64,000 nucleotides of DNA from Streptomyces wedmorensis (GTDB taxonomy: Bacteria > Actinomycetota > Actinomycetes > Streptomycetales > Streptomycetaceae). The DNA lies in assembly GCF_000716445.1 (NCBI RefSeq), contig NZ_JNWK01000039.1, positions 1 through 64,000 on the forward strand, written 5' to 3'. Both the position numbers and the translations under genes were made by a program. Each line of letters begins with the position of its first letter. The first letter of the stretch is position 1. The notes beneath the pieces were generated by a model. The model ran no database searches. It saw only the letters and a list, made by a program, of their open reading frames with translations, and was not told the DNA's origin. Positions 43,953 to 52,176 of this stretch are shown piece after piece.

Positions 43953-44195
43953 GTGTACCGCCTCAAGTACGACCCGGCAGCCGAAGCCGTTCACGAAGCG
44001 ATGCCGGCCACCTCCAGCGAGGCGCTGACACTCGCTCTCGCGGCCGCCTGCAGTGACCCCATCGGTGCCACAGAGCCCTACGGGGAAGACGACGGTGTGA
44101 TCCGGATGCTGGTCACCGACGCGGCCTTCGCGGTGCTCCTCGTCGGCGACACCCTCAAGGCAGTGACTGTCCTGCAGATCAGCTACTACGACTGA
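43953..44195 (+). CDS. RelE-like toxin candidate
   Basis: 80 residues from GTG 43953 (GAGGA 8 nt upstream); a longer reading from GTG 43878 has an unstructured front and no site. The core VYRLKYDPAAEAVHEAMPAT, SEALTLALAAACSDPIGATE, RMLVTDAAFAVLLVGDTLKA and VTVLQISYY gives the order strand, two helices, three strands of the RelE/ParE fold. Such toxins cut mRNA on the ribosome. The C-terminal Arg/Tyr set of classical RelE is reduced. It is paired with the upstream helical protein. Confidence 0.5.
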   Translation: MYRLKYDPAAEAVHEAMPATSSEALTLALAAACSDPIGATEPYGEDDGVIRMLVTDAAFAVLLVGDTLKAVTVLQISYYD

Positions 44196-44331
44196 ACACC
44201 CCCGCTTCCCGCCGGGACGGAGCTTGCGAGCGCGGGGTGTCGGGATTCGTCGTGCGCGGGCTTGGCCACAAGTTGGTCACCGATCGGAGACCGGCGCACG
44301 AGCGGGCGCGGCTTCCGACAACATCGCCCAC

Positions 44332-45105
44332 ATGTCAGCCCCAACCCAGCACGACGAGGCACGTGCGGTCTATCACCGCTGCCGGCTCGGCAAGAGCGAA
44401 CTCAACCGCCTGTTCAACCTCGCTCCAGAAGGAATCGCCGCAGCTGCCGTCACCATCTCCACCCAGCGCAACAGCACCCGCTATACGGCGAACACCCTCA
44501 CGGACCTTGTCGACCACGTCCGCAACTCCAACGCGGGAGGCAACCTCGAGAAGTGGGAGAACCTCAGCCTCGAAGCCGCGGACACCGCCGGCGACCGGAA
44601 GATCACCATCAGCTGCGACACCGAACGAACCGAGTTCCAGGCCTCGGGGAACGATGCCACCTGGGTCCATGGGCAGGCAGCCAGGCTCGAACGCTTCCTC
44701 ACTGATGCGGGAGGGGAGAAGAAGCAAGAGGACGGGTACAAGTTCCTCCGCAAACAGGGTCCTTGGATGGCGCTCTTCGCCATTGCGCTGTACGCGTCCA
44801 TGGACCTTTCCGGACGGACCCTGGCCCCGGAAGTCATGAAGAGCACCAAGAGCGCCGCAGAGCAGCTCAAGATGACCATGGCCCTTCTGGTCGGCGCCGC
44901 TCCCATCGCCCTCGCCTGGGTGCTCGGTCACTGGATCGTGCGTCGCGCCAATCGGGCCCTGCTGCAGCCGACGACGGACATCCCGCAGGGCTCATGGTGG
45001 AGCCGGGCCACCAACGCCGACAAGATCGCCCTCGCGGCACTCGGCGTCGGCATCCTCAGCTTCTTCGTAGCCCTCGCCACCCTCGGCAAGGACCTCATGA
45101 AGTAG
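44332..45105 (+). CDS. Two-helix membrane protein with soluble N-terminal domain
   Basis: 257 residues from ATG 44332; the ribosome site is weak. Residues 1-130 are soluble with alternating beta strands (AAAAVTISTQRNSTRYTANT, KITISCDTERTEFQASG, ATWVHGQAARLERFLTDAGG); two or three hydrophobic segments follow (MALFAIALYASMDLSG, MTMALLVGAAPIALAWVLGH, KIALAALGVGILSFFVALAT). I do not know the family. The arrangement resembles effector or sensor proteins of defence and stress loci, but no partner is adjacent. A 42-bp palindromic terminator follows. Confidence 0.5.
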   Translation: MSAPTQHDEARAVYHRCRLGKSELNRLFNLAPEGIAAAAVTISTQRNSTRYTANTLTDLVDHVRNSNAGGNLEKWENLSLEAADTAGDRKITISCDTERTEFQASGNDATWVHGQAARLERFLTDAGGEKKQEDGYKFLRKQGPWMALFAIALYASMDLSGRTLAPEVMKSTKSAAEQLKMTMALLVGAAPIALAWVLGHWIVRRANRALLQPTTDIPQGSWWSRATNADKIALAALGVGILSFFVALATLGKDLMK

Positions 45106-45160
45106 GCCCGCCCGGCCCGCAGACGCTCAGGTCGGTCTCAGGGCCGGCGGCCGGCCCGGA

Positions 45161-45202
45161 CACGACGAAGCCCGCGACCGATCGGTCGCGGGCTTCGTCG
45201 TG
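45161..45202. terminator. Perfect 42-bp palindrome, bidirectional terminator
   Basis: A fully self-complementary sequence centred at 45181/45182 between convergent genes. As RNA it forms a stem of up to 19 bp with a minimal loop on either strand. Confidence 0.8.
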
Positions 45203-45219
45203 GCGGTACGACGCATGCG

Positions 45220-45786
45220 TCAGGGCAGGGGTGTTCGGTGCAGGTTGATGAGTAGGCGCCACACGCGGTGGGCGATCTCGGCGGGGGTGGCGTCGATGAG
45301 GCCGTGCAGCCAGTCGGCGAGGACCCCGGCGAAGGTCGCTGCCACGGCCGAGGCGACCAGGTCGGGCTCCGGGGCACCGGCCAGGGCGCGCTCCGTGCGG
45401 CTGCGGGCGCGTAGGTCATGGTGCAGGACGTGGCCGAGGGGGCCGCTGCCGCCCGGGCGTAGCAGTTCGCGGTAGAGGTCGCGGTGTAGGGCGAGGCGCT
45501 CGAAGAAGGCGGGCAGGGGCGGCGGAGGGGCGGAGGGGTCGGGTGAACCGCGCCAGGCGTGGAGGGCGTCGACGGCTTCGCGGACGATGTCGGCGCAGGC
45601 GTCGACGGCGAGCGCCTCCAGGTCTGGGTAGTGGAGGTAGAACGTTGCCCGGCCGACTCCCGCACGGCGTGCGAGCGCGGCGACGCTGACCTCTGCCAGG
45701 GGGCGGTGGGCGCATTCCTCCAGTAGCGCCTGGCGCAGTTTGGCCCGGGTCCGTGCCGTGCGGGGATCTTCCTGCACCTCGGTCAC
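45220..45786 (-). CDS. TetR-family transcriptional regulator
   Basis: 188 residues from GTG 45786, overlapping the stop of the DUF1304 gene by 4 bp (GTGA). The DNA-binding part is near the N-terminus (LRQALLEECAHRPLAEVSVA, ARRAGVGRATFYLHYPDLEA); the rest is helical with LHRDLYRELLRPGG. It is co-translated with the membrane protein and probably binds the double palindrome at 46167-46205 to repress the operon. The ligand is unknown. Confidence 0.85.
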   Translation of the reverse strand: MTEVQEDPRTARTRAKLRQALLEECAHRPLAEVSVAALARRAGVGRATFYLHYPDLEALAVDACADIVREAVDALHAWRGSPDPSAPPPPLPAFFERLALHRDLYRELLRPGGSGPLGHVLHHDLRARSRTERALAGAPEPDLVASAVAATFAGVLADWLHGLIDATPAEIAHRVWRLLINLHRTPLP

Positions 45787-46145
45787 CGGGCGAGCAGGAC
45801 GGCGGCCAGGGCCAGTGCCCCGGGCAGGGCCTGGACGACGAAGATGCGCCGGTTGGCGGTGAAGCCGCCGTACAGCCCGGCGATGATCACGCAGGAGAGG
45901 AAGAAGACCTGCACCTGGAAGCCTGTCGGGTCCTCGGCGATCAGCCCCCAGACCAGCCCGGCGGCCACGAACCCGTTGTACAGGCCTTGGTTGGCGGCGA
46001 GCGGGGCAGTGGCGCGGGCCATGCTCGCATCGAAGCCGGAGAGGTCGCGGCCCGGCTTCTTCTCCCACAGGAACATCTCGAGAACCAGGATGTACGCGTG
46101 CAGCGCGGCTATCAGCGCGACCAGCACGTGCGCGGTTGCGTTCAT
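45783..46145 (-). CDS. DUF1304 membrane protein
   Basis: 120 residues from ATG 46145 with GAAGGAAGG about 7 nt upstream (an earlier in-frame start lies inside the operator and is rejected). Four hydrophobic helices, with the family motifs LHAYILVLEMFLW, NQGLYNGFVAAGLVWGL and VVQALPGALALAAVLLA. Function unknown; it sits in the cytoplasmic membrane. It is the first gene of a two-gene operon with its TetR regulator. Confidence 0.85.
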   Translation of the reverse strand: MNATAHVLVALIAALHAYILVLEMFLWEKKPGRDLSGFDASMARATAPLAANQGLYNGFVAAGLVWGLIAEDPTGFQVQVFFLSCVIIAGLYGGFTANRRIFVVQALPGALALAAVLLAR

Positions 46146-46166
46146 GGGGCACCTTCCTTCAAAGAT

Positions 46167-46205
46167 CATGGACAGGTGTCCATGATACCTGGACACCTGT
46201 CCATG
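46167..46205. promoter_or_regulatory. Double palindromic operator of the DUF1304-TetR operon
   Basis: A 15-bp perfect inverted repeat (46167-46181 with 46191-46205). Each arm is itself nearly symmetric (ATGGACA-GG-TGTCCAT and TGGACA-CC-TGTCCA). Between the arms, on the reverse strand, is TATCAT, a likely -10 box, so repressor binding would cover the promoter. Confidence 0.7.
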
Positions 46206-46270
46206 AACTTCGCCGGGGATTGGCACCCGCCGTCCTGCCTCCCCTTCCGGCTGCCGGCGGACGAGCCCGC

Positions 46271-46318
46271 CTGTCGACCTGTCGACCCGTCGGCCTGTCG
46301 GTCCGTCGACCCGCCGAC
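46271..46318. repeat. Degenerate 8-bp tandem repeat, six units
   Basis: Units of the form CYGYCGRY (CTGTCGAC, CTGTCGAC, CCGTCGGC, CTGTCGGT, CCGTCGAC, CCGCCGAC) lie between the operator region and the GNAT gene. No known role. Confidence 0.7.
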
Positions 46319-46378
46319 CCGACCAAGGAGTGGTGGGGCAGCAGCGCGGCCGCCGCGCCCTGAGGCAGGCTGGGCATC

Positions 46379-46891
46379 ATGAGCGACTTGTCCGGTGCTT
46401 CTGTCGTCCTGCGTCCTTCCGACCTCGAGGATGTTCCCGCCCTCGCTGCCATCCGGGCCACGCCCGAGGTCCGGGCGCGGTGGCTCGGCGAGGACGACTT
46501 GGCCGGGGAGGTCGCCTCCGATCTGGAGGATCCCTCTACCCGCTGCCTGACGGTCCGGTATCGCGGACGGATCGTCGGGATGATCCAGTGGTACTCGGAG
46601 GAGGACCCGGGGTATCGGCACGCCGGGATCGACCTCTTTCTCGATCCGTCGGTGCATGGCCGGGGGCTGGGTACGGACGCCGTCCGTACCCTGGCCCGAT
46701 ACCTCGTCGACGACTGCGGGTACCACTGGCTGGTCATCGATCCGGCGGCCGACAACGCGGCCGCGATCCGCTGTTACGAGAAGGTCGGGTTCCGGGCCGT
46801 CGGTGTGATGCGCCAGTACGAACGGGGCGCGGACGGCACCTGGCACGACGGTCTGCTGATGGACCTGCTGGCGGCGGAGCTGGTGCGCTGA
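46379..46891 (+). CDS. GNAT acetyltransferase, AAC(6')-like
   Basis: 170 residues from ATG 46379. The GNAT core is clear: VRYRGRIVGMIQWYSEEDP, GIDLFLDPSVHGRGLGTDAV (acetyl-CoA pyrophosphate loop) and DPAADNAAAIRCYEKVGFRA near the C-terminus. The pattern matches the aminoglycoside 6'-N-acetyltransferase-like branch, whose members acetylate aminoglycosides or other amines. Resistance cannot be claimed from sequence alone. It is cytosolic and monocistronic. Confidence 0.8.
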   Translation: MSDLSGASVVLRPSDLEDVPALAAIRATPEVRARWLGEDDLAGEVASDLEDPSTRCLTVRYRGRIVGMIQWYSEEDPGYRHAGIDLFLDPSVHGRGLGTDAVRTLARYLVDDCGYHWLVIDPAADNAAAIRCYEKVGFRAVGVMRQYERGADGTWHDGLLMDLLAAELVR

Positions 46892-47017
46892 GTTCCGCTG
46901 GTCACGTTCTGCCGGGCCGGTGGGGATCCCTCCCCTCGTCGGCCCTCCCGGTTGCGGTGACGGCCCCCGTGCGTGGCCATGTCGTGACCTCTCGCGTTAC
47001 GGTCCGGGGTTCGCGGC

Positions 47018-48010
47018 TCAGGGACGGGCCAGGGTGTCGATGAGGGTCAGCTCCTCGGTGTCGAAGTGGAGGTTGCGCAGGGCGCCCACGCTGTCCTCGA
47101 CCTGGCGTGCGCTGCTCGCTCCGACCAGGGCGGAGGTGACGCGGCCGCCGCGCAGCACCCAGGCGAGGGCGAGCTGGGCCAGGGTCTGGCCACGGGAGGC
47201 GGCGATGTCGTTCAGGGCGCGAAGGCGGGTGACCAGGTCCCCGGTGACGGCGTCGCGGTTCAGGAAGGGGCTGTCGCTCGCGGCTCGGGAGTCCTCGGGG
47301 ATGCCGTCGAGGTAGCGTCCGGTGAGGAGGCCTTGTTCGAGCGGGGAGTAGGCGATGGAACCGACTCGCAGGTCGTCGAGGGCGTCGAGCAGGCCCTCGT
47401 CCTCCGGGCGTCGGTCGAGCATCGAGTAGCGGGGCTGGTGGATGGTGAGGGGCGTGCCGAGCTCACCGAGGATGCGGGCGGCCTCGCGGGTCTGTTCGGC
47501 CGAGTAGTTGGAGACGCCGACGTACAGTGCCTTGCCCTGCTGGACCGCGGAGTGCAGGGCGCCCATGGTCTCCTCCAGGGGCGTCTGCGGGTCGAAACGG
47601 TGCGAGTAGAAGATGTCGACGTGGTCGAGGCCGAGCCGGCCCAGGCTCTGGTCCAGCGATGACAGCAGGGACTTGCGGGAGCCCCACTCGCCGTACGGTC
47701 CGGGCCACATCAGGTATCCGGCCTTGGTGGAGACGACCAGTTCGTCACGGTAGGGCGCGAAGTCGGTCCGCAGGAAGTCACCGAGGGCGGACTCGGCCGA
47801 GCCGGGCGGCGGCCCGTAGTTGTTCGCGAGGTCGAAGTGGGTGATCCCGAGGTCGAAGGCGCGGTGGAGGATGGCCCGCTGGGTCTGGACGGGGCGGTCC
47901 GGGCCGAAGTTGTGCCAGAGCCCCAGGGAAAGGGCGGGGAGCTTGAGGCCGCTGTGCCCGGAGCGACGGTAGGGCATGTCGTCATAACGGTCGGAATGTG
48001 CGGTGTACAA
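47018..48010 (-). CDS. Aldo/keto reductase (YghZ/GPR-like)
   Basis: 330 residues; start TTG 48010 chosen because GGAG lies 6 nt upstream and the first residues (LYTAHSDRYDDMPYRRSG) match the family start; ATG 47977 is the alternative. The tetrad fits AKRs: D and Y in HFDLANNYGPPPGS, K in VVSTKAGYLMW, H in IFYSHRFDP. The NADPH site near the C-terminus is SALVGASSARQVEDSV. L-glyceraldehyde-3-phosphate and methylglyoxal reductases belong here. It is divergent from a LysR gene that probably controls it. Confidence 0.85.
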   Translation of the reverse strand: MYTAHSDRYDDMPYRRSGHSGLKLPALSLGLWHNFGPDRPVQTQRAILHRAFDLGITHFDLANNYGPPPGSAESALGDFLRTDFAPYRDELVVSTKAGYLMWPGPYGEWGSRKSLLSSLDQSLGRLGLDHVDIFYSHRFDPQTPLEETMGALHSAVQQGKALYVGVSNYSAEQTREAARILGELGTPLTIHQPRYSMLDRRPEDEGLLDALDDLRVGSIAYSPLEQGLLTGRYLDGIPEDSRAASDSPFLNRDAVTGDLVTRLRALNDIAASRGQTLAQLALAWVLRGGRVTSALVGASSARQVEDSVGALRNLHFDTEELTLIDTLARP

Positions 48011-48114
48011 CGCGACTCCATGGCGTGGGGACCGGCGCACGGTGATGCGGTGCGCGGCGGGTTTGTCGTGGCGTGACCAATCTCCCCTGACCTGTGGGCA
48101 TGAATCCAACAGGA

Positions 48115-48130
48115 GAATCCGATGGGATTC
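48115..48130. promoter_or_regulatory. Palindrome between the aldo/keto reductase and LysR genes
   Basis: GAATCC-GATG-GGATTC, 20 bp before the LysR start; another GAATCC lies 13 bp to the left. A plausible LysR autoregulatory site. Confidence 0.5.
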
Positions 48131-48150
48131 AGCGAATAGGGTTCTGAGTC

Positions 48151-49035
48151 ATGGAACTGCGCCATCTTCAGCACTTCGTCGCCGTCGCCGAGGACCGCCA
48201 CTTCACGCGGGCCGCGGAGCGGCTGATGGTCTCCCAATCCGGTCTTTCGGCCTCGATCCGGGCCTTGGAGCGGGACCTGAAGGCGCCGCTTTTCGTACGG
48301 AGCACCCGCCGGGTGACGCTGACGGAGGCCGGGCGGGCGCTGCTGGTCGAGGCGGAGCGCATCCTGGCCCAGGTACGGGCCGCGCACGAGGCGGTGGCGG
48401 CCGTGCAGGGGGTGGTGCGCGGCACGCTCTCCCTCGGGGCCGAGCAGTGCGTCGCCGGAGTGCACGTGGCGGGGTTGCTGGCCGCGTTCAGACGGCGGCA
48501 TCCGGAGGTCGAGATACGGCTCCGGCAGGAGGGCGGGCTCTCGCTGGCGGAGGACGTGGCCGCCGGTCGCCTCGACCTGGCCTTCGCCTACCGCACCCGG
48601 GCGGACTCCGACCAGCTGCGCTCGGTACCGCTGGCAGCCGAGCCGATGACGCTCCTCTGCCACCCCGAGCACCCGCTCGCCACGGCCGGGCCGGTCCTCG
48701 CGCTTCACGACCTGGCCGACGAGGTCTTCGTCGACTTCCACCCCGGATGGGGACCGCGTCGGGCCACGGACGCGGCCTTCGCCTCCGCGGACGTACCGCG
48801 AACCGTGGGCCTGGAGGTGAACGACGTGCACAGCCTCCTCGACCTCGTGGAGGAGGACCTCGGCGTCGCCGCCGTACCCCGGCATTTCCGGCACAAGAGG
48901 GACTCCCTGCACGCCATCCCTCTCGCCGACGCCGGCGAGGCGGTGTACGAGACGGTGGCCCTGCTGCCCCCGCCGCAGACCACCAGCCCAGCGGCCCGCG
49001 CGCTGATGAGCCTGCTCGAGCGAGGCAGTCAGTGA
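48151..49035 (+). CDS. LysR-family transcriptional regulator
   Basis: 294 residues from ATG 48151. The N-terminal winged helix is typical (MELRHLQHFVAVAEDRHFTR, SQSGLSASIRALERDLKAPL, VRSTRRVTLTEAGRALL); the co-inducer domain follows with LSLGAEQCVAGVHVAGLLAA and LDLAFAYRTRADSD. LysR proteins often control a divergent neighbour, here the aldo/keto reductase, through sites such as the palindrome at 48115-48130. The effector is unknown. Confidence 0.85.
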   Translation: MELRHLQHFVAVAEDRHFTRAAERLMVSQSGLSASIRALERDLKAPLFVRSTRRVTLTEAGRALLVEAERILAQVRAAHEAVAAVQGVVRGTLSLGAEQCVAGVHVAGLLAAFRRRHPEVEIRLRQEGGLSLAEDVAAGRLDLAFAYRTRADSDQLRSVPLAAEPMTLLCHPEHPLATAGPVLALHDLADEVFVDFHPGWGPRRATDAAFASADVPRTVGLEVNDVHSLLDLVEEDLGVAAVPRHFRHKRDSLHAIPLADAGEAVYETVALLPPPQTTSPAARALMSLLERGSQ

Positions 49036-49283
49036 GCATTTTCCGCGTTGACGCTCCGGGGTGGGGATGGCTGCGGCGATCCGTGCGAGCGGGTCACGTT
49101 GAAGGAGGTAGATCAGGGCACGCTGGTGCGAAGGAGCTTGCAGCGGCGGTCACCTGAAAGAGCTCACCGGGCCCGGCACCGGGCAAGGGGGAGGGCGAAC
49201 CGCGATGTGACTGATGCCAGAGTCATGCCTCTCCTGGCCGGACGCGGCATGGGAGAAGCGGCTCAGTTCGCCCAGATGGTGAC

Positions 49284-49985
49284 CTACATGGGCACGGGGC
49301 CGGTGCCGTCGACCGTGCCGGTCTCGATGCCGGCGATCAGCCCGGTGGGGGAATACGCGCACAGCGAGGCGTTGTCCCAGTCTTGGTCATGAAGGGTTGT
49401 CTCGAAGGCGGACTGCCGGCGACAGGTCTGGTAGGTGGCGTTCTCACGGTCCTTGAGCAGGACCAGGCGGGTGTCTCGGCGGGCCAGCAGGAGGCTCTGG
49501 TGGCTGCTGTTCCACAGGTCGTACTTGCTGCCGGTCTCGTCGATGTCGCCCGGGCCGGGGCGCAGGGGTGCGTCTTCGATGTCGAAGCCGTACCCGCTGG
49601 CGAGGTCGAAGGTCTCGGTGCGTAGGACCGTTCCCGGCGTGACTGCCGGACTGGTGGGCGGGCCTGAGGTGGCTGGCGTCGACGGCGCGCTCGGGGTCGG
49701 CAATGGTGACGGTGTGCTCGGGCTCGGTGTGGGTGTGCCGGTGGACGGCGGCGGCGCCGCGGGAGGAGCGGCCTCGGCCGTCGGCTCGGACCGGGGCTTG
49801 GTCGGAGATGTGCTGCCCACGCCGAAGATGACCAACAACACACCGGTCACCGCCGCCACCGCGGAGACCGCTGCGGCGATCTCTCCCACACTCCAGTGAC
49901 GGGAGCGCCCCGTCGTCCCGGTGCCTGTGCTGTGCGTGCCCGCAGAGGAGTCGCCGCCTGCTCCTTGTCCCGCGCTGTCGCTCAT
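49284..49985 (-). CDS. Membrane-anchored protein with Pro/Thr linker
   Basis: 233 residues from ATG 49985; the ribosome site is modest. A cytosolic Gly/Ser/Thr-rich N-terminus (1-30), one transmembrane helix (IAAAVSAVAAVTGVLLVIFG), a long Pro/Thr/Ser linker (60-115) and an extracellular beta domain with FDLASGYGFDIEDAPLRPG, YDLWNSSHQSLLLARRDTRL and two Cys (TYQTCRR and NASLCAY). This layout is frequent in Streptomyces next to kinases or sensors; its function is unknown. Confidence 0.6.
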   Translation of the reverse strand: MSDSAGQGAGGDSSAGTHSTGTGTTGRSRHWSVGEIAAAVSAVAAVTGVLLVIFGVGSTSPTKPRSEPTAEAAPPAAPPPSTGTPTPSPSTPSPLPTPSAPSTPATSGPPTSPAVTPGTVLRTETFDLASGYGFDIEDAPLRPGPGDIDETGSKYDLWNSSHQSLLLARRDTRLVLLKDRENATYQTCRRQSAFETTLHDQDWDNASLCAYSPTGLIAGIETGTVDGTGPVPM

Positions 49986-50182
49986 TTCCGACCCCCCTGT
50001 GCCAGGAACACTTCGGTCCGGACGGATATTGAAAGCCAGGTGGGGTCATGTCGAACAGCATGATCCTGGCCGCGGCTTGAATTCGCCGTCGCGCTGTGCG
50101 TGCCTGTGGCGCGTCCAGGCCATCATTGAAGACGCGGTTCCCGCAGTCGAGCACTGGGCGGAGGTCGCCTCCAGTCACGGCC

Positions 50183-50464
50183 CTACTCGTCCTTGGAAGA
50201 GCTCAGCCATCGCCTCATGGTGAGCGATAGACGGATATGGGACCCAAGTCGATTCTTCCGAACCTGCTTCCGGTAAGGCCAGTTGGGCACAGTGAGCAGG
50301 GCGGTGAAGTTCGTCTCCCAAGTGCTGTCGCCGCCAACTTCCGCAAGCGGATAAAAGGGCTCATTCCCGAGCCCGAATTGCTCGGGAAAGGTCCATCTAC
50401 GGTTTTCTGTGCGGCACTTGAAAGCGATCGCGTTGATCACCTGCCGGTGATCACGCATTGACAC
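50183..50464 (-). pseudogene. IS5-family transposase N-terminal fragment
   Basis: The reverse frame reads RDHRQVINAIAFKCRTENRR with WTFPEQFG, then a weakly matching TWETNFTALL. This is the front of an IS5 transposase, altered and cut short. It marks the left edge of the biosynthetic locus. Confidence 0.5.
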
Positions 50465-50674
50465 ACATCAACTGACGATCAGATGATCCACAGGGAACGG
50501 CCTTGCCGTTCGCCTTTCCGAACATGCTGGTCGCCCCCTGTGTGGACCTCGTCTCCCTGTGGCAAGGACTGCCCGGACGAACCGTGTGGGGCGAGGAGCG
50601 CCGAAGGGAACGGGCGGAACGTCCGGGTCCCACGACGCAGCGGCCCGAGGCGGAACCAGATCGGAGTAACTCCC

Positions 50675-52165
50675 ATGTACGGCACAGGACGTGCGCATCG
50701 CGCGCGCCCGGCAGAGGAGCCCCCCGCTCGGCGGCCGGCGCCCCTGGGCCTCCGGTTCCGCATCCTGGCCTCCGCCTACGCCGTCTCAGCGTGCGGCAAC
50801 TACCTGAGCCTGATCGCGTTGGGCCTGTTCTCCTACACCGTCACCGGTACGGCCTTCGGAGTGGGCGCCGTGATGGCGCTGCGGCTCTTCTGCGGTTTCG
50901 TGGCGGGGTTCTTGTCGAGCACGCTGCTGACCTGGGTCGCCCACCACACCGTGATGATCGGCGCGGACGTCGCCCGCGGCACCGTCATGGTCGTCCTGGC
51001 ACTCGGCGGCGGACGTACCTCGACGTGGGTGCTGGCCGCGGCGGTCGCCGTCCTCGGCGCGGGCAACACGTTCTCCAATGTGGCCCTGCGCAGCTGGATC
51101 CCCGCCCTGGTCGGCGGGTCGGCTCGCGCCCGCGCCAACGGCTCCCTGGTGATGGGACGTTCCCTGGCCACGGTGGTCGGCTTCGCCTCGGCGGCTCCCG
51201 TCATCGCCTTCGGCGGCTATCCGCTCGCCTTCGCCTGCAACGCCGCCGGCTTCGCCGTATCCGCAGGGGCGCTCCTGGTACTGCAGCGGGCGGCACACGG
51301 CGAGGGCGCGGAGGACGCCGAACCTGCGGCGGACGCCGGGGCCGTGAAGCCTGCTTCCGGCACGGAATCCCCGGGTACGGAGGCCCCGGCGACGGGCTCG
51401 GGTATGAAGGCCCAGGCGACGGGCGCGGGCACGAAGGCCCAGGAGCCCGCTGCGGATCCGGTGGCCGGGGGGCGCCCGAAGGAACCGGTGGCCGCGGGGC
51501 GCCCGCAGGAGCCGGTGCGTCGATCGCGGTTCCGATGGCGGCAGACGGCCGCGCCGTTGTCGGGCGTGCTCCTCATGATGATCGTGCTCAGGGGGATCGA
51601 CGCCTTCGCCTCCTCCTCGCACAACGTCGCCCTGCCGGTAGTGGCGCACGACGCGCATCCCGGCGAACCCGCTCTGTTCATGACCCGCTTCTGGGCCACT
51701 TGGGCGGTGGGGACGTTCCTCGCCCACCTCGTGCTCCGCCGCAGGAAGAGCGAGGCGGCCTGGGGGGAGAGCGCGTTCGCTCTGGGTACCTGCGCGATGG
51801 CGCTGTCGTTCGCGGCGGCGTTCTGGGGACTGCCCGCGGCCGTCGTGGTGGCGGCGGCCGCGTCGGCGGGGTTCGCGGACGGCTGGACCGAGATCGTCTA
51901 CGCCTCACGCCTCCAGGCCGCCGCCGAGCCGCTGCGCAGCCGGCTCTTCGGGCTCTCCGCCGCGGCCGAGCAGTCCGGTTTCGCGCTCGGCACCATCGCG
52001 ACCGCCGCGGCGCTGGAGACGTTGCCTGCCTCCGTCGTCGTGAGCGCCTTCCACGGCGTGGCCGTCTGCGGTGCCCTGGCCCTGCTGACATCGCTGTACG
52101 TCTCGACCCGCCGGCGTCGCCTTTCGCGCACCGGCGAACGCCCGCAAGCACTCTCCCGAAGGTAA
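50675..52165 (+). CDS. MFS transporter, likely exporter of the megasynthase product
   Basis: 496 residues from ATG 50675 with GGAG 8 nt upstream (longer in-frame readings lack a site). About 12 helices in two halves: LASAYAVSACGNYLSLIALG, VGAVMALRLFCGFVAGFLSS and, after the middle loop, LLMMIVLRGIDAFASSSHNV and TRFWATWAVGTFLAHLVL. The central cytosolic loop is extended by about 75 residues of repetitive Ala/Pro/Gly/Glu sequence (EAPATGSGMKAQATGAGTKA). It resembles EntS-type exporters. The megasynthase starts 11 bp after its stop, so both belong to one operon; the transporter probably gives export or self-protection. Confidence 0.8.
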   Translation: MYGTGRAHRARPAEEPPARRPAPLGLRFRILASAYAVSACGNYLSLIALGLFSYTVTGTAFGVGAVMALRLFCGFVAGFLSSTLLTWVAHHTVMIGADVARGTVMVVLALGGGRTSTWVLAAAVAVLGAGNTFSNVALRSWIPALVGGSARARANGSLVMGRSLATVVGFASAAPVIAFGGYPLAFACNAAGFAVSAGALLVLQRAAHGEGAEDAEPAADAGAVKPASGTESPGTEAPATGSGMKAQATGAGTKAQEPAADPVAGGRPKEPVAAGRPQEPVRRSRFRWRQTAAPLSGVLLMMIVLRGIDAFASSSHNVALPVVAHDAHPGEPALFMTRFWATWAVGTFLAHLVLRRRKSEAAWGESAFALGTCAMALSFAAAFWGLPAAVVVAAAASAGFADGWTEIVYASRLQAAAEPLRSRLFGLSAAAEQSGFALGTIATAAALETLPASVVVSAFHGVAVCGALALLTSLYVSTRRRRLSRTGERPQALSRR

Positions 52166-52176
52166 GCGAGGAGCAC

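Noticed and set aside
45161..45202. 42-bp perfect palindrome as an attachment site or operator
   Set aside because: It lies between two convergent stop codons and is GC-rich; a bidirectional terminator is the simplest reading.
50503..52176. In-frame extension of the megasynthase upstream through the MFS gene
   Set aside because: The translation is Arg/Gly-rich and follows the shadow of the transporter; the ribosome site and the ligase domain start fit ATG 52177.
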